In this document: one piece after another, positions 31,134 to 40,049 of the stretch
How positions within the stretch are numbered: the stretch's first letter is position 1
How the letters are laid out: each line of letters opens with the position of its first letter
Source of the DNA: Thermoactinomyces mirandus
GTDB lineage: Bacteria > Bacillota > Bacilli > Thermoactinomycetales > Thermoactinomycetaceae
Reading direction: 5' to 3'
Assembly: GCF_013868055.1 (NCBI RefSeq)
Contig: NZ_JACEOL010000053.1
Span: 1-48,716, forward strand
Length of the DNA stretch: 48,716 nucleotides
Notes under the pieces: generated by a model
What the model saw: only the letters and a program-made list of their open reading frames with translations
Told to the model about the DNA's origin: nothing
Database searches by the model: none
Program-made: the position numbers and the translations under genes

Positions 31134-31460
31134 ACCTCGGATGCAGTTTTCCTTGTTTTCAAGTATAGCTTAACAAGCCACCAAAAACAAAGAAAAATTC
31201 ACAAAAAATACCATATTTTTGCTTATCTTTCCCAATAACATAAATACATGTTATTTGTAATATTCCTCTATCTCCGGGCCTTTAAACCAATACTAATAAA
31301 AACGGGTCGGGTCAGATGCGTATTTCAAAAGCGCGGCATGGGATTTTGTGTCAAGGGGCGGGGAGGTTTAACCATGGCAACAATTGAGTTAATTGTGGAA
31401 AATTGCTGAAAAAAACTCATTCAAACTCCCTACTATAAAAATAATTCCCTGTCAATAAAA
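31134..31460. other. Intergenic region upstream of the SEC-C gene
   Basis: About 330 bases. On the plus strand GGGGAGG precedes ATG at 31374, encoding only MATIELIVENC. No family; probably chance or a remnant. No other gene seen. Confidence 0.3.
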
Positions 31461-31499
31461 AAAAACCTGCCGCTATTTCAGTTGCAGGTTAATTTTTTT
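31461..31499 (-). terminator. Terminator of the G5/3D gene
   Basis: On the minus strand AACCTGC-aactgaaatagcg-GCAGGTT followed by a long T run, directly after the stop codon at 31506. Confidence 0.85.
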
Positions 31500-31505
31500 T
31501 GTTAA

Positions 31506-32480
31506 CTATTTTAAAATCTTGATCGTTACTGTTCTTCGTCCCCATTTAATCGCTTCTGCTCTTGATTCGAAAAACAAATCAATAATATAACCTTGCACTG
31601 CTCCTCCCGTATCCTCTGCCACTCCATATCCATACCCCGGAACATAAAGTTTGGTACCCAAAGGAATGACATCCGGATCTACAGCAATTGTTCCCCGATG
31701 TGGATAAGTACCTGTTGCCGTTCTGCCGCCGGTGTGGGTATATCCCGTCGCTTGAACAGTCAGTGTGCCTGCTGAGGAGAGTTTTACATCTTCTTTGGCC
31801 AGTGCTTCATTCGTGCCAATTTTGACAATTTCCTCAACGGGCTTGACGGTATCCACCAGCCTTTTCTCTACAACCGGCTTGCCATTTTGCAACAATGGCT
31901 GCCCGTTTTTATACATCATGACCACTTCATATATTTTTTTGCCTTTTTTCCCTTCCTGCTCTACTTCCTTTTCGCCTTTTGCTATCTTATCATCTTCAAT
32001 TTCCTTGGTTTTATAAGGAACAAGTTCTACTTTTTTCTGGAGCCGATGTTCAAACCGATCCACAATGATCTGTGTTCCATCTGTAATTCTTTGATCGAGG
32101 GGAACATTGACTTCATCCCACTCCGAGATTGGTATGTTTTTTTCTTTCAACACTTCCCCAACCGTCGTTGCCAATGTTTGGAATGTCCCCATTTTCTTCC
32201 CGCCAACCTGGAGAGATACTTTACAATTGCATGATAAATCAACGCGGCTTTGCTCTTCCAATGGCTGGTTCCACGGTATGCTCGGCTGATATTTCTGTTT
32301 CAGTTCAGTCACATTCAGGCCAGCATCTTCCAAGGCTTCAGCCAGGCTGTCTTCAGAGCGGTCAAGCTTTATCATTGTGGGCTGATCGCTGAAATAAACC
32401 TCCACTTTTTGGGAAGATCCGGAACAACCTGCAAGCAGGATGAGAATCATCGCAAGGCTACTGAGAAGGATCTTGTTCAT
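31506..32480 (-). CDS. G5/3D-domain cell-wall lipoprotein (YabE/RpfB-like)
   Basis: 324 residues. Lipobox LLAGC makes Cys19 the lipidated residue. Two DUF348 repeats (residues 27-140), a G5 domain (about 150-225: VPYKTKEIEDDKIAKG, RLVDTVKPVEEIVKIG) and a C-terminal 3D domain (240-324: ATGYTHTGGRTATGT, VDPDVIPLGTKLYVPGYG, DTGGAVQGYIIDLFF) follow. The conserved Asp residues in 3D match lytic-transglycosylase-like enzymes acting on peptidoglycan. It is outside the membrane and likely takes part in wall turnover or germination. No downstream partner on this transcript. Confidence 0.9.
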   Translation of the reverse strand: MNKILLSSLAMILILLAGCSGSSQKVEVYFSDQPTMIKLDRSEDSLAEALEDAGLNVTELKQKYQPSIPWNQPLEEQSRVDLSCNCKVSLQVGGKKMGTFQTLATTVGEVLKEKNIPISEWDEVNVPLDQRITDGTQIIVDRFEHRLQKKVELVPYKTKEIEDDKIAKGEKEVEQEGKKGKKIYEVVMMYKNGQPLLQNGKPVVEKRLVDTVKPVEEIVKIGTNEALAKEDVKLSSAGTLTVQATGYTHTGGRTATGTYPHRGTIAVDPDVIPLGTKLYVPGYGYGVAEDTGGAVQGYIIDLFFESRAEAIKWGRRTVTIKILK

Positions 32481-32629
32481 CCAATACCTCCTTGGTTAAG
32501 CCTGAACAATGATTAGATTATAGCAAAAGTTCCCCGATCCTTCTATGATTCTCCGGCTATTGTCAAATATTCATCTATTTTCGTTATGGATATGAGCAAA
32601 TTTCGTTGATTATTCCGTGTTTTTTCTCT

Positions 32630-33574
32630 TTATTCCTCCCTTAAGGACTCTTTTTCGCTTGGCGCTTTGGGAATCCGGCGTGGAAAGTAATGGGCAGAAC
32701 GTGGCGCATACACATAGATGGACAGCCTTCCTTTCTTTACTTCCGCCACGATCAGGACAGGGCTGGACAACGGGTTTTTAAACTTGAAATCAGGCCCTCC
32801 CCACGACACGGTTGCGTCGCGGTGTTTTGGCACATAGGCTACCCGGCGGCTGTGGCTCATCCGCTCGACAATTTCCATTCCCGCCTGGTCTACCGAATTG
32901 AACAATGTGGAAGATGTCTGGCAAATTCCACCCCCCACTCCCTCACTGTATTCCCCTTTTACAATAATACGCGCCGGAAGATAGCCGCGCTTGACGGTGC
33001 GAATTCCGACCACTTCATTAAACGAGAAAATTTCCCCGGGCATCAGCACTTTATGATCAATGGCCTTTGCAGACAGCTTGATATTGTGTGACCGGTTGAC
33101 ATTGCGATAATTGAAATAAGTCGTATAACTTCCCAACAGTTTCTGTTTCAACTGCATGAGTTCCCCTGTCGTCAATTCCGGTTTGGACCACCTGACCGGC
33201 AGATCAACCGGCTGATTTACGTAGGCATGGATCTGGTCAAACCAGGCGCGTACCTTTTTTTCGTCCACGGTCCTTCCCAATTCATGGGAGACCACCTTCC
33301 GCTCCTTGTAGAATGCCGAACGCGGGGGACGGTTTACTTTTTTCACCACCGTTTCCCGAAACATGTTCATCAATGCATCGTGATTCAGTGTCGTCGGATC
33401 AACTCCGTCAAATCCGATTTCCCGTAAATCCAAAATCCATTCCTGTTGTCCAAAACGGATGATCAGGCGCGTTTCCTGATTGATTACCGGCTGGACCGCC
33501 CGTGAAATTGGCGGAGAAATAAACAGAGTGCTTATAAAGAGCAGAAAGAATAATTTCAGCTTTGGCGAGTGCAT
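32630..33574 (-). CDS. VanW-family envelope protein
   Basis: 314 residues. A signal peptide or anchor (KLKLFFLLFISTLFISPPISRA) is followed by an extracytoplasmic region and the VanW domain, with SYTTYFNYRNVNRSHNIKL, MPGEIFSFNEVVG, YLPARIIVKGEYSEG, GVGGGICQTSSTLFN and WGGPDFKF. VanW proteins are widespread in Firmicutes; their biochemical role is not settled and is not by itself glycopeptide resistance. AGAGGGGG precedes the ATG. It lies 150 bases upstream of the G5/3D gene, but with a separate transcript likely. Confidence 0.88.
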   Translation of the reverse strand: MHSPKLKLFFLLFISTLFISPPISRAVQPVINQETRLIIRFGQQEWILDLREIGFDGVDPTTLNHDALMNMFRETVVKKVNRPPRSAFYKERKVVSHELGRTVDEKKVRAWFDQIHAYVNQPVDLPVRWSKPELTTGELMQLKQKLLGSYTTYFNYRNVNRSHNIKLSAKAIDHKVLMPGEIFSFNEVVGIRTVKRGYLPARIIVKGEYSEGVGGGICQTSSTLFNSVDQAGMEIVERMSHSRRVAYVPKHRDATVSWGGPDFKFKNPLSSPVLIVAEVKKGRLSIYVYAPRSAHYFPRRIPKAPSEKESLREE

Positions 33575-33632
33575 AAAAAAACCCCCTCTTGACCTTAGTC
33601 TGTGTCAAAAAGAGGCAGGCTATTAAGACCCG

Positions 33633-33905
33633 TCATGGCCATTCCCACAAAACATACAAAAAGAACAGATTCCAGGCAACCAATATAGGTATTCCCAACC
33701 GAAATGCGTTATGCAATGTTTTATGACGGAAAGCTTTCATCCCGATCCAGACACCGATCGCTCCCCCGGCAAACGCCAGCAAGAAAAATACGTATTCCGC
33801 TACCCTCCGTTTCCGTTTAATCGCTTGGGTTTTATCCCAGCCCATCAGCAAAAAACAAAACAGATTGAGCAAAATGTACAGGCAAATAAACAAAAATATC
33901 ATCAT
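33633..33905 (-). CDS. DUF1294 membrane protein
   Basis: About 90 residues. Three hydrophobic helices and the family signature: MGWDKTQAIKRKRRVAEYV, LAFAGGAIGVWIGMKAFRHKT and a final helix IPILVAWNLFFLYVLW. The ATG at 33905 is chosen because the domain begins there; the ribosome binding site is weak, and the open frame extends upstream to 34007 without any membrane or domain content. Function unknown; monocistronic. Confidence 0.78.
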   Translation of the reverse strand: MMIFLFICLYILLNLFCFLLMGWDKTQAIKRKRRVAEYVFFLLAFAGGAIGVWIGMKAFRHKTLHNAFRLGIPILVAWNLFFLYVLWEWP

Positions 33906-33944
33906 ATTCCGTATGTTACCACATGTCCTGGCAAATGTCATAAT

Positions 33945-33979
33945 AAAAAAACATTTGAAACCGAGTCCGGTTTCAAATG
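33945..33979 (-). terminator. Terminator of the peptidase C26 gene
   Basis: On the minus strand CATTTGAAACC-ggactc-GGTTTCAAATG, an 11-base perfect stem followed by seven T. It lies 175 bases after the stop of the gene at 34155-34880. Confidence 0.85.
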
Positions 33980-34154
33980 CCGAACATCCGGAGGCTGACC
34001 ATGTCACCAGGAAGGAGAAAGTGATTTTGAAAGAGATTTTTCCTGATGCCAGTTAAGCAGTTATGTCCGCCTGAAAGAAACAGCAATAAGTGTTCCGGAC
34101 CTTCCATGTATGTAACAGAGACAGGCCGATTCCAAAAATGCTTAAAGGACAGGT

Positions 34155-34880
34155 TCAACCGTCAATCTGTTTTTCCTTTCTTCTGATACAGGCGTTGACA
34201 AAAGCCTGAAAAAGCTTGACAGCTTCTGTATCATTTGGCACCATTTCCTCAGGATGCCACTGTACGCCGAGAACAAAATCATGCCGGCTGCTTTCAAATG
34301 CCTCAATAATCCCGTCTTTGGCTACTGCTGAAATTTGAAAGGAAGGCTTGACATTCCTGACAGCCTGGTGATGAAAACTGTTTACTTTTGCCTGACCTTT
34401 TGCGTAAATTGAATGGAGCAGGGTATTTTCAACAATGGTAATCGTATGGGAGGGATGATGCCGCGGAGCGCGTTGGGTATGCTGAAGCATGGTTTGTTTC
34501 TGGCTGCAGATGTCCTGATACATATCGCCACCCAAAGCGATGTTCAGGATTTGGCAACCGCGGCAAATGCCAAAAATGGGTTTGTTCTGAACCATGAACT
34601 GTTCGATTAATGCGATCTCCATGTCATCGCGGTCGGGAATGATTTCCCCCAGATTCTGGTGCGGCTCTTCATCAAACAAAGTGGGATCGATATCTCCTCC
34701 GCCTGTAAGGATCAATCCATCCAGTTTTCGGCTCAATTGCTGCAGCGCCTGATCATCAACAATATAAGGAATGAGCAGTGGAATTCCTCCCGCCTGAAGA
34801 ACGGAATCGGTATAACTCCTGCCCAGACACTGTTTTTTCTCTTCTTCCAAAGACATGGTCAAGCCAATGAGTGGTTTCAT
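34155..34880 (-). CDS. Gamma-glutamyl-gamma-aminobutyrate hydrolase-like (peptidase C26)
   Basis: 241 residues. A class-I glutamine-amidotransferase fold with LILTGGGDIDPTLF near residue 56, nucleophile elbow PIFGICRGCQILNIALGGD near 100 (first Cys catalytic), QHTQRAPRHHPSH and FVLGVQWHPEEM near 204 (His and Glu). This is the PuuD branch, which cleaves gamma-glutamyl-GABA in polyamine breakdown; related members have other gamma-glutamyl substrates. Start ATG at 34880 after GGGGTG. Not in an operon with other polyamine genes. Confidence 0.88.
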   Translation of the reverse strand: MKPLIGLTMSLEEEKKQCLGRSYTDSVLQAGGIPLLIPYIVDDQALQQLSRKLDGLILTGGGDIDPTLFDEEPHQNLGEIIPDRDDMEIALIEQFMVQNKPIFGICRGCQILNIALGGDMYQDICSQKQTMLQHTQRAPRHHPSHTITIVENTLLHSIYAKGQAKVNSFHHQAVRNVKPSFQISAVAKDGIIEAFESSRHDFVLGVQWHPEEMVPNDTEAVKLFQAFVNACIRRKEKQIDG

Positions 34881-34972
34881 GATCATAACACCCCGGTTTC
34901 CAGATGACTGCATTTATTCAGATTTTATATTATGTTTGTATTTGATAAAATGATCTGATATATTTATTCGGC

Positions 34973-35002
34973 AAAAAACTCCAGACAGCCTGCCCGGAGT
35001 TT
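34973..35002 (-). terminator. Terminator of the DUF378 gene
   Basis: On the minus strand AAACTCC-gggcaggctgtct-GGAGTTTTTT, starting 12 bases after the stop codon. Confidence 0.8.
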
Positions 35003-35013
35003 GCAACAGGTTA

Positions 35014-35229
35014 TTATTGATATTCGGCCTGTGTCCGATCATCAAAAAGGAAGCGAATGGCATAAATTCCTGAAATTCCAACCAAGGTGTAGATTATACG
35101 GCTAACGAAGGAGGATTCCCTAAATGCCTCGCCCCCAAAAATGGCCGATACCAAATCCCATTGGAATAGTCCCACTAACAGCCAATTTAACGCACCAACA
35201 ATTACCAGGGTTAATGCCAATTTTCTCAT
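35014..35229 (-). CDS. DUF378 small membrane protein
   Basis: 71 residues. Two transmembrane helices (LALTLVIVGALNWLLVGLF and IIYTLVGISGIYAIRFLF) with the family motif G-A-x-N-W-L-L-V-G-L-F between. AGGAGG lies seven bases before the ATG at 35229; upstream codons in frame include the hairpin DNA and are not translated. Function unknown, common in Bacillales. Confidence 0.85.
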   Translation of the reverse strand: MRKLALTLVIVGALNWLLVGLFQWDLVSAIFGGEAFRESSFVSRIIYTLVGISGIYAIRFLFDDRTQAEYQ

Positions 35230-35308
35230 GACAGTCCCTCCTTTTTTCGTGGGATCACAAATAGTATCGCGAAAAAAGGAATAAATTATACATCTCGTCT
35301 GTTGCTGC

Positions 35309-35339
35309 AAAAAAAGCCATCCACGAAAAGGATGGCTTT
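35309..35339 (-). terminator. Terminator of ispG
   Basis: On the minus strand AAAGCCATCC-ttttcgt-GGATGGCTTT and a T run, 12 bases after the ispG stop codon. Confidence 0.88.
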
Positions 35340-35350
35340 GTACCAGTGTC

Positions 35351-36460
35351 TTATACGTTTACAAGCTCCATCTTATCCTCTTCCTGCTGCTTCCGATAAT
35401 ATTCTTCGGCAAGTTTGTCAATTTCCTTTTTCAGTTCAGACACCATATCTTTTTCAGGGATTTTGCGAATCACTTTGCCGTGGCGGAACAAAAGACCTTC
35501 GCCACGTGCTCCCGCAATTCCGATATCGGCTTCTTTGGCCTCACCGGGGCCGTTGACTGCACATCCCAAAACGGACACTTTGATCGGAGCCTTGATTTTT
35601 GAAATATATTCTTCCACTTCATTGGCTATGCTGATCAGATCGATTTCAATCCGGCCGCATGTCGGACAGGAAACCAGTGTTGCAGCATTGGCCGCCAGTC
35701 CAAATGATTTTAACAGTTCACGGGAAACTTTAACTTCCTCAACGGGATCGGCACTCAGACTGATCCGCATGGTGTTTCCAATTCCCTCAGCCAAGAGTGC
35801 CCCCAGGCCGGCAGCACTTTTGACGGTGCCCGAAAACAGGGTGCCCGATTCCGTAATTCCAAGATGCAACGGATAGTCGAAGGTGCGTGCAGCCAGTTTG
35901 TAAGCCTCAATGGCCAGGCGCACATCGGAAGCTTTTAAAGATACAATGATGTCGCGGAAATCAAGATCTTCAAGAATGCCAATGTGGTACAGGGCACTTT
36001 CCACCATTCCTTCAGCCGTCGGGTAACCGTATTTCTTAAGAATTCGTTTTTCCAGGGAACCGGCATTGACGCCGATCCGAATGGGAATTCCCCGTTCTTT
36101 GGCAGCATTCACGACAGCTTCCACTTTTTCACGCCGTCCGATATTCCCAGGATTGATCCGTATTTTGTCAATTCCGCCCTCAATCGCCTTTAATGCCAGC
36201 TTGTAGTCAAAATGAATATCGGCAACCAAAGGAACGGAAACTTCTTTCCTGATAAGTGGAATTGCTTCTGCGGCACGCATGTCAGGGCAGGCGACTCTCA
36301 CGAGCTGGCATCCGGCTTCTTCCAGCCGTTTGATCTGGTTTACTGTTGCCTTTACATCATGGGTCTTGGTGGTTGTCATGCTTTGAATAACAATCTTGTC
36401 ATTTCCGCCGATTTGAATATTTCCCACTTTCACAGCTCTGGTTTGCGTACGCAACACCAT
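35351..36460 (-). CDS. ispG: 4-hydroxy-3-methylbut-2-enyl diphosphate synthase (flavodoxin)
   Basis: 369 residues, the penultimate enzyme of the MEP isoprenoid pathway; converts MEcPP to HMBPP with electrons from a flavodoxin or ferredoxin. N-terminal TIM barrel ([63 protein letters not shown]) and C-terminal [4Fe-4S] domain with Cys265 and Cys268 (SCPTCGR) and Cys300 ([10 protein letters not shown]), plus Glu in the same segment. Length is that of the short bacterial form without insert. AAAAAGGAG precedes the ATG. Single gene with its own terminator. Confidence 0.97.
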   Translation of the reverse strand: MVLRTQTRAVKVGNIQIGGNDKIVIQSMTTTKTHDVKATVNQIKRLEEAGCQLVRVACPDMRAAEAIPLIRKEVSVPLVADIHFDYKLALKAIEGGIDKIRINPGNIGRREKVEAVVNAAKERGIPIRIGVNAGSLEKRILKKYGYPTAEGMVESALYHIGILEDLDFRDIIVSLKASDVRLAIEAYKLAARTFDYPLHLGITESGTLFSGTVKSAAGLGALLAEGIGNTMRISLSADPVEEVKVSRELLKSFGLAANAATLVSCPTCGRIEIDLISIANEVEEYISKIKAPIKVSVLGCAVNGPGEAKEADIGIAGARGEGLLFRHGKVIRKIPEKDMVSELKKEIDKLAEEYYRKQQEEDKMELVNV

Positions 36461-36568
36461 AAAAGATTCGCTCCTTTTTCACATAAATCAAATCATCAAT
36501 ATGAATTATAATGAGTACTAAAAAGTACGAAAACCCAGTAATAAAAAGTATATCACATCTATATACAG

Positions 36569-36593
36569 AAAAGGAGCCAATTCAGCTCCTTTT
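36569..36593. terminator. Terminator downstream of the comG operon
   Basis: AAAAGGAGC-caattca-GCTCCTTTT between yqzE (minus) and ispG. Read leftward it ends in TTTTCTG, so it is probably the comG/yqzE terminator. Confidence 0.6.
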
Positions 36594-36714
36594 CCTGAAG
36601 TTGTTTTGTTCCCCCTCATAAGCAATGAGAGCCGCTTTTCTCCTGTATGTTCATTCAATTTTCGCTTCGAATCTGTTGATCCAGTTTCGTCAGCCGAAAG
36701 CCACCTGACTTGCA

Positions 36715-36909
36715 CTATTCATTGGACCGGCCACGCATTCTTCGTTGCCTGTTCAGGGCCATTTTCATTGAAAAAGGAACCAGCCCGAACCAGCGAGTAC
36801 TCCATGGCTCTTTTTGGGAACGTTTCAATTCCTTGCGCTCGGAACGAGGGGTTTCCACATACCAGAGAAAACGTTGCAACAAATAAGTAATCCAATCTTT
36901 AAATGACAT
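36715..36909 (-). CDS. yqzE: YqzE-family protein
   Basis: 64 residues. The sequence MSFKDWITYLLQRFLWYVETP, then RSERKELKRSQKEPW, then RWFGLVPFSMKMAL matches YqzE: a Y-x-E-T-P helix, a basic stretch, and a R-W-F-G-x-x-P-x-x hydrophobic end. AAGGTGGGG precedes the ATG. It is the last gene of the comG locus, as in Bacillus subtilis, 65 bases after comGG. Function unknown. Confidence 0.78.
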   Translation of the reverse strand: MSFKDWITYLLQRFLWYVETPRSERKELKRSQKEPWSTRWFGLVPFSMKMALNRQRRMRGRSNE

Positions 36910-36973
36910 TTTGACCCCACCTTAACCATAGCATGACCCGCAAAACCAAAATTTAAACCATGGAAAAGCCTGT

Positions 36974-37432
36974 CTATCGAATCCACTTCCGAATGGCAAA
37001 CGTGCCCGGATCCAAACAGGCTTCAGCGGTTTGAATCACTCCGTGTTTTCCCCAGGCTGTCGCCCTTATATGAATCTGCTTCGAGTTGTTTTTTATCATT
37101 TCCATGACAACTTGCCGGCCACCGACCCGGATCAGCTGTTCCCGGGACGTCTCTTCCGGCTTCCACTTTCCAAGCCGCAACTGTTGCTGCAAAACAGCGA
37201 TACCACTTTCTGCTGCATATTTGCAGGCCACTTTTTCCCCATACAACAGATGGATTTCCTTTGCATGGGAAATCTGTAAAATAAATAGTGTCATAAGCGT
37301 ATACAGGAAAGTAATGGCCAGCAAAACAACAGGGAGAACCACGCCGTGTTCACCAGGGCTGCCCGCTTTGGGTTCTTGCGGAGAAATAGGTTGCAAATTC
37401 CTGATGGGCGTACCAGTTTTGCAATCCGACAT
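36974..37432 (-). CDS. comGG: Competence pseudopilin-like protein ComGG
   Basis: 152 residues. Minor pilin-like: cytoplasmic leader PGEHG then a membrane helix VVLPVVLLAITFLYTLMTLFIL (about residues 30-53), followed by AESGIAVLQQQL. It lacks the Glu at position 5 of a true type-IV pilin, as usual for ComGG. AAAAGGAG nine bases before the ATG at 37432. Overlaps comGF. Part of the DNA-uptake pseudopilus. Confidence 0.82.
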   Translation of the reverse strand: MSDCKTGTPIRNLQPISPQEPKAGSPGEHGVVLPVVLLAITFLYTLMTLFILQISHAKEIHLLYGEKVACKYAAESGIAVLQQQLRLGKWKPEETSREQLIRVGGRQVVMEMIKNNSKQIHIRATAWGKHGVIQTAEACLDPGTFAIRKWIR

Positions 37433-37880
37433 CCAGACCAACTCCTTTTATGTCGGGCAAAAAAATGGCATAATAAACATCCTTGAGCACAATCGTTGTT
37501 CCCCGGAAACGATTTTCCCCCCGGGCCTGAACGCTCCGGATCAGATTTCGGTCCCGCAGATGATAACGAATCACGTTTCCATCCGGAGAATGAATATACA
37601 GGATGTCATCTTCTTCCTGAAAATAGACCCCCTTTTGAATATCTCGTTCAATCCAGGCTGAAAAAGAGAGATAATCCAGATGCATCCTGGTTTTGCCAAA
37701 CGCTTCCCTGATTTGTTTTTCCACGGTAAAGGCCGCAAAAAACAAGGCAGGCAGGAAAAAAACCAGGATGGATAATACCATGCCTGTCTCTACAAAAGTA
37801 AAGCCATACTCTGTTTTTAAGGATGATAACGATGTGTCAGCCACCGTCTGGTTTTCATCTTCCCGTCGAAACCTTTCCAT
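37350..37880 (-). CDS. comGF: Competence pseudopilin ComGF
   Basis: 176 residues. Leader ends SLKTEYG, cut before FTFVETGMVLSILVFFLPALF, a type-IV pilin N-terminus with Glu5. The extracellular part has AWIERDIQKG, ILYIHSPDGNVIRYHL and MHLDYLSFS. GGAGG lies four bases before the ATG at 37880, and it overlaps comGE by about 60 bases, typical for this operon. Structural or assembly factor of the competence pseudopilus. Confidence 0.82.
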   Translation of the reverse strand: MERFRREDENQTVADTSLSSLKTEYGFTFVETGMVLSILVFFLPALFFAAFTVEKQIREAFGKTRMHLDYLSFSAWIERDIQKGVYFQEEDDILYIHSPDGNVIRYHLRDRNLIRSVQARGENRFRGTTIVLKDVYYAIFLPDIKGVGLDVGLQNWYAHQEFATYFSARTQSGQPW

Positions 37881-38197
37881 TTTGCCTCCATCTCCAGTTC
37901 ATAAAGAAATGGCTCGATTTGCACGCAATTCCACCGCAAGTCGAATGTCCGTCGTCCAGACCGGCTCTGAAAAGTCTTTTGTCCGGAACATGGGACAGTA
38001 TCCATGACTTGCATCTGTTCCATTTTCTTCCGCATTTTGTCTTCTATCTCCATCTCCGTCATTTGGGAATAATGATGGATTCGCAGTTCCCTGACAATGG
38101 GAATGGCAAAAAAAATGAATACCCCCACCACAAACCCGGCAGTCACGACTTCAACCAGCGTAAATCCCCTGATGTTCCCATCATGGCTACAACGCAC
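37817..38197 (-). CDS. comGE: Competence pseudopilin ComGE
   Basis: 126 residues starting at GTG. Prepilin signal CSHDGNIRG is followed by FTLVEVVTAGFVVGVFIFFAI with Glu5. The following IHHYSQMTEMEIEDKMRKKM is helical, then a short beta-rich tail containing two Cys. It overlaps comGD by about 10 bases. Assigned to ComGE by order in the operon; sequence alone would say only type-IV pseudopilin. Confidence 0.75.
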   Translation of the reverse strand: MRCSHDGNIRGFTLVEVVTAGFVVGVFIFFAIPIVRELRIHHYSQMTEMEIEDKMRKKMEQMQVMDTVPCSGQKTFQSRSGRRTFDLRWNCVQIEPFLYELEMEAKWKGFDGKMKTRRWLTHRYHP

Positions 38198-38651
38198 AGG
38201 AGACCATCTCCACTTTTGGCAAACCGGAAGCTACCTGAATAACCAACCTCCCTACCAGCCGTTTTCCTGAATACAGGGACAGTGTCCCGCCTTGCACCTG
38301 CCCCGTTTCGCGGTAGACAAAACTCTGGCGGGGATAATTGCTGGTCAGACGATACAGGGGAGGGATCCTGATCTTTCTGAGCACTGTCTCATTTTGGACA
38401 ATGTGTACTTCATTCTGTGCAGAAACCAGTCTCACGGTCACTTCTGTTTCCTTGCTCATTGCCTCTGTCTGGGCCAATTGCAACCGGGATGCCAGTTCCT
38501 GCATCAAAAGCATCCGTTCAACCCGCTCGGCGATCACGGATATGGCAGGCATGCACAGAGAAAAGAGCAGCCCAAAAAGAAACAGGGTAAAAACCGTCTC
38601 AATGAGCGACCATCCGGCCTCCCCTCTGTTTCCCGGCCTATTTTTTATCAC
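38187..38651 (-). CDS. comGD: Competence pseudopilin ComGD
   Basis: 154 residues from a GTG at 38651 with GGAGAGT five bases upstream. The prepilin motif is GEAG followed by WSLIETVFTLFLFGLLFSL: Glu5 is kept, but the residue after the cleavage site is Trp rather than the usual Phe. The extracytoplasmic region has SRLQLAQTEAMSKETEVTVR and RQSFVYRETGQVQ. Overlaps comGC by 14 bases. Confidence 0.82.
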   Translation of the reverse strand: MIKNRPGNRGEAGWSLIETVFTLFLFGLLFSLCMPAISVIAERVERMLLMQELASRLQLAQTEAMSKETEVTVRLVSAQNEVHIVQNETVLRKIRIPPLYRLTSNYPRQSFVYRETGQVQGGTLSLYSGKRLVGRLVIQVASGLPKVEMVSCAL

Positions 38652-38979
38652 AGGTGACTCTCCTTTCGAAGGAAAGATTCGGTTCCTTGTGGATGACATA
38701 TCCCCCCCGACCGCCGGGGCAAGGAGGAATTGAACGCAAATAACCCCTTTTTACCAGTTCCTTCACACTGTCCGGATACTCCCCATACTCCAAAAAGTAA
38801 TGGTCGGCTTGTGCTGCGATGATTTGCCTGTTGGCAAGGTCCGCCTTTTCCTGCGCCTTGCGGCCGGCAACTTTCAGGTTTGGGATGGCGATTGCCAGGA
38901 TCAGTCCAATAATAAAGAGTACAATCAGCATTTCGATAAGGGTAAATCCTTTCTCGCCGTGATAACGGCTTCTTTCCAT
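38638..38979 (-). CDS. comGC: Major competence pseudopilin ComGC
   Basis: 113 residues. MERSRYHGEKG is the leader, then FTLIEMLIVLFIIGLILAIAIPNL, the best type-IV pilin N-terminus of the cluster. YFLEYGEYPDSVKELVKRGYL and CPGGRGGYVI give the C-terminal domain typical of ComGC. Cys residues near the end may form a disulfide. AAGGAG seven bases before the ATG at 38979. The processed protein polymerises to the transformation pseudopilus. Confidence 0.93.
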   Translation of the reverse strand: MERSRYHGEKGFTLIEMLIVLFIIGLILAIAIPNLKVAGRKAQEKADLANRQIIAAQADHYFLEYGEYPDSVKELVKRGYLRSIPPCPGGRGGYVIHKEPNLSFERRVTCDKK

Positions 38980-39002
38980 ACGGAACACTCCTTTTTCGAA
39001 TT

Positions 39003-40049
39003 TTAAAGTGCCTGCACAAGCTTTAACAGAGGCATAAACAGGGCAACTACCGTCACGGCAATCAAAAGGCCAATGGTAAAAATAAAGGCCGGTTCCAGGC
39101 TTTTGGTAATCCGTTCCAGTTTATACCTGATCATCATTTCCGTTCCGTCTGCGAGACTGGTCAGGGCCTGGTCAAGTTGTCCTGACTCTTCTGCAAGGGC
39201 CGCCATTTTGGCAAATGAGGGCAAAAAGACATGTTTCGCCTTTTGATAAAGTGCGCTGGAGAGGGAATTCCCCGCCAGCAGGCACTCCTTCACTTTTTCC
39301 AAATACCTGACCAGAACAGGCCATGGAGTATGATTCTGAATAACGTTAAGCGCGTCGACCAAGGAGAGGCCTGCTTTCAGGAGAGAGGCCAGCTGAACGG
39401 TTACATAATGTGTATTTCGATACTGATACAGCCGTCGAATGATCGGAAGGCGCATCCAGCGAGCCCCCAACCATGTACGGACTGTGCCGGGAATATATTT
39501 GGTAACATGGCCTGCAACAAGTATTGCTGACAAAAGAATAACTCCCAAGACCAAAAATCGGGGCATAAAGGAATAAAGCACGAATAATTGTTGCGTGATC
39601 CCCGGCAAGGAGATCCCCATCGTTTCATACAGTTGTGAAAATCGGGGCATCACGACAGCAAACATAAAGACAAAGGCGCAAATGGTCAGCAGCAATACCA
39701 GCAGCGGGTAGGTGTACGCCTTTTTCAATTCCCGCTGCCATTTCGCTTTGGCCGCATAATAGGCGGCACATTGCTTGAAGCCCAATACATAGTCCCCGTG
39801 TTCTTCTGCTGCCTTTATAAAAGAAATAAACATGGGCGGAAACAGCAGCTTTTTCAGGGATGAAGACAAATAACGCCCGTTCTGCAAGGAGGTTTTTAGC
39901 GAATTGTAATCAGGTTCCGTAATAATCCTTTGCGAAGCCAGCAGTTCCAGACACGCCAGCAACGGAATCCCGCTTTCCAGCAAATGCCCCATTTGCTGGC
40001 TAAACACCATGTATTGCTCTGCCTTCCAAAGTTTCTTCCTCCACACCAT
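39003..40049 (-). CDS. comGB: Competence inner-membrane platform protein ComGB
   Basis: 348 residues. PulF/GspF-type two-domain layout: cytoplasmic helices (FSQQMGHLLESGIPLLACLE near residue 16 and its repeat NTHYVTVQLASLLKAGLSLVDAL near 208), membrane helices near residues 115-140, 165-185 and a last one LEPAFIFTIGLLIAVTVVALF near 320. It recruits the ATPase ComGA and assembles the pseudopilus. ATG at 40049; overlaps the end of comGA by 50 bases. Confidence 0.92.
   Translation of the reverse strand: MVWRKKLWKAEQYMVFSQQMGHLLESGIPLLACLELLASQRIITEPDYNSLKTSLQNGRYLSSSLKKLLFPPMFISFIKAAEEHGDYVLGFKQCAAYYAAKAKWQRELKKAYTYPLLVLLLTICAFVFMFAVVMPRFSQLYETMGISLPGITQQLFVLYSFMPRFLVLGVILLSAILVAGHVTKYIPGTVRTWLGARWMRLPIIRRLYQYRNTHYVTVQLASLLKAGLSLVDALNVIQNHTPWPVLVRYLEKVKECLLAGNSLSSALYQKAKHVFLPSFAKMAALAEESGQLDQALTSLADGTEMMIRYKLERITKSLEPAFIFTIGLLIAVTVVALFMPLLKLVQAL

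Noticed and set aside
31374..31409. Eleven-codon open frame with a good ribosome binding site (MATIELIVENC)
   Set aside because: Too short to support as a gene; no homologue recognised and no continuation in other frames.
33865..34056. 63-codon plus-strand frame overlapping the DUF1294 gene start
   Set aside because: It crosses a perfect terminator hairpin and has no ribosome binding site.
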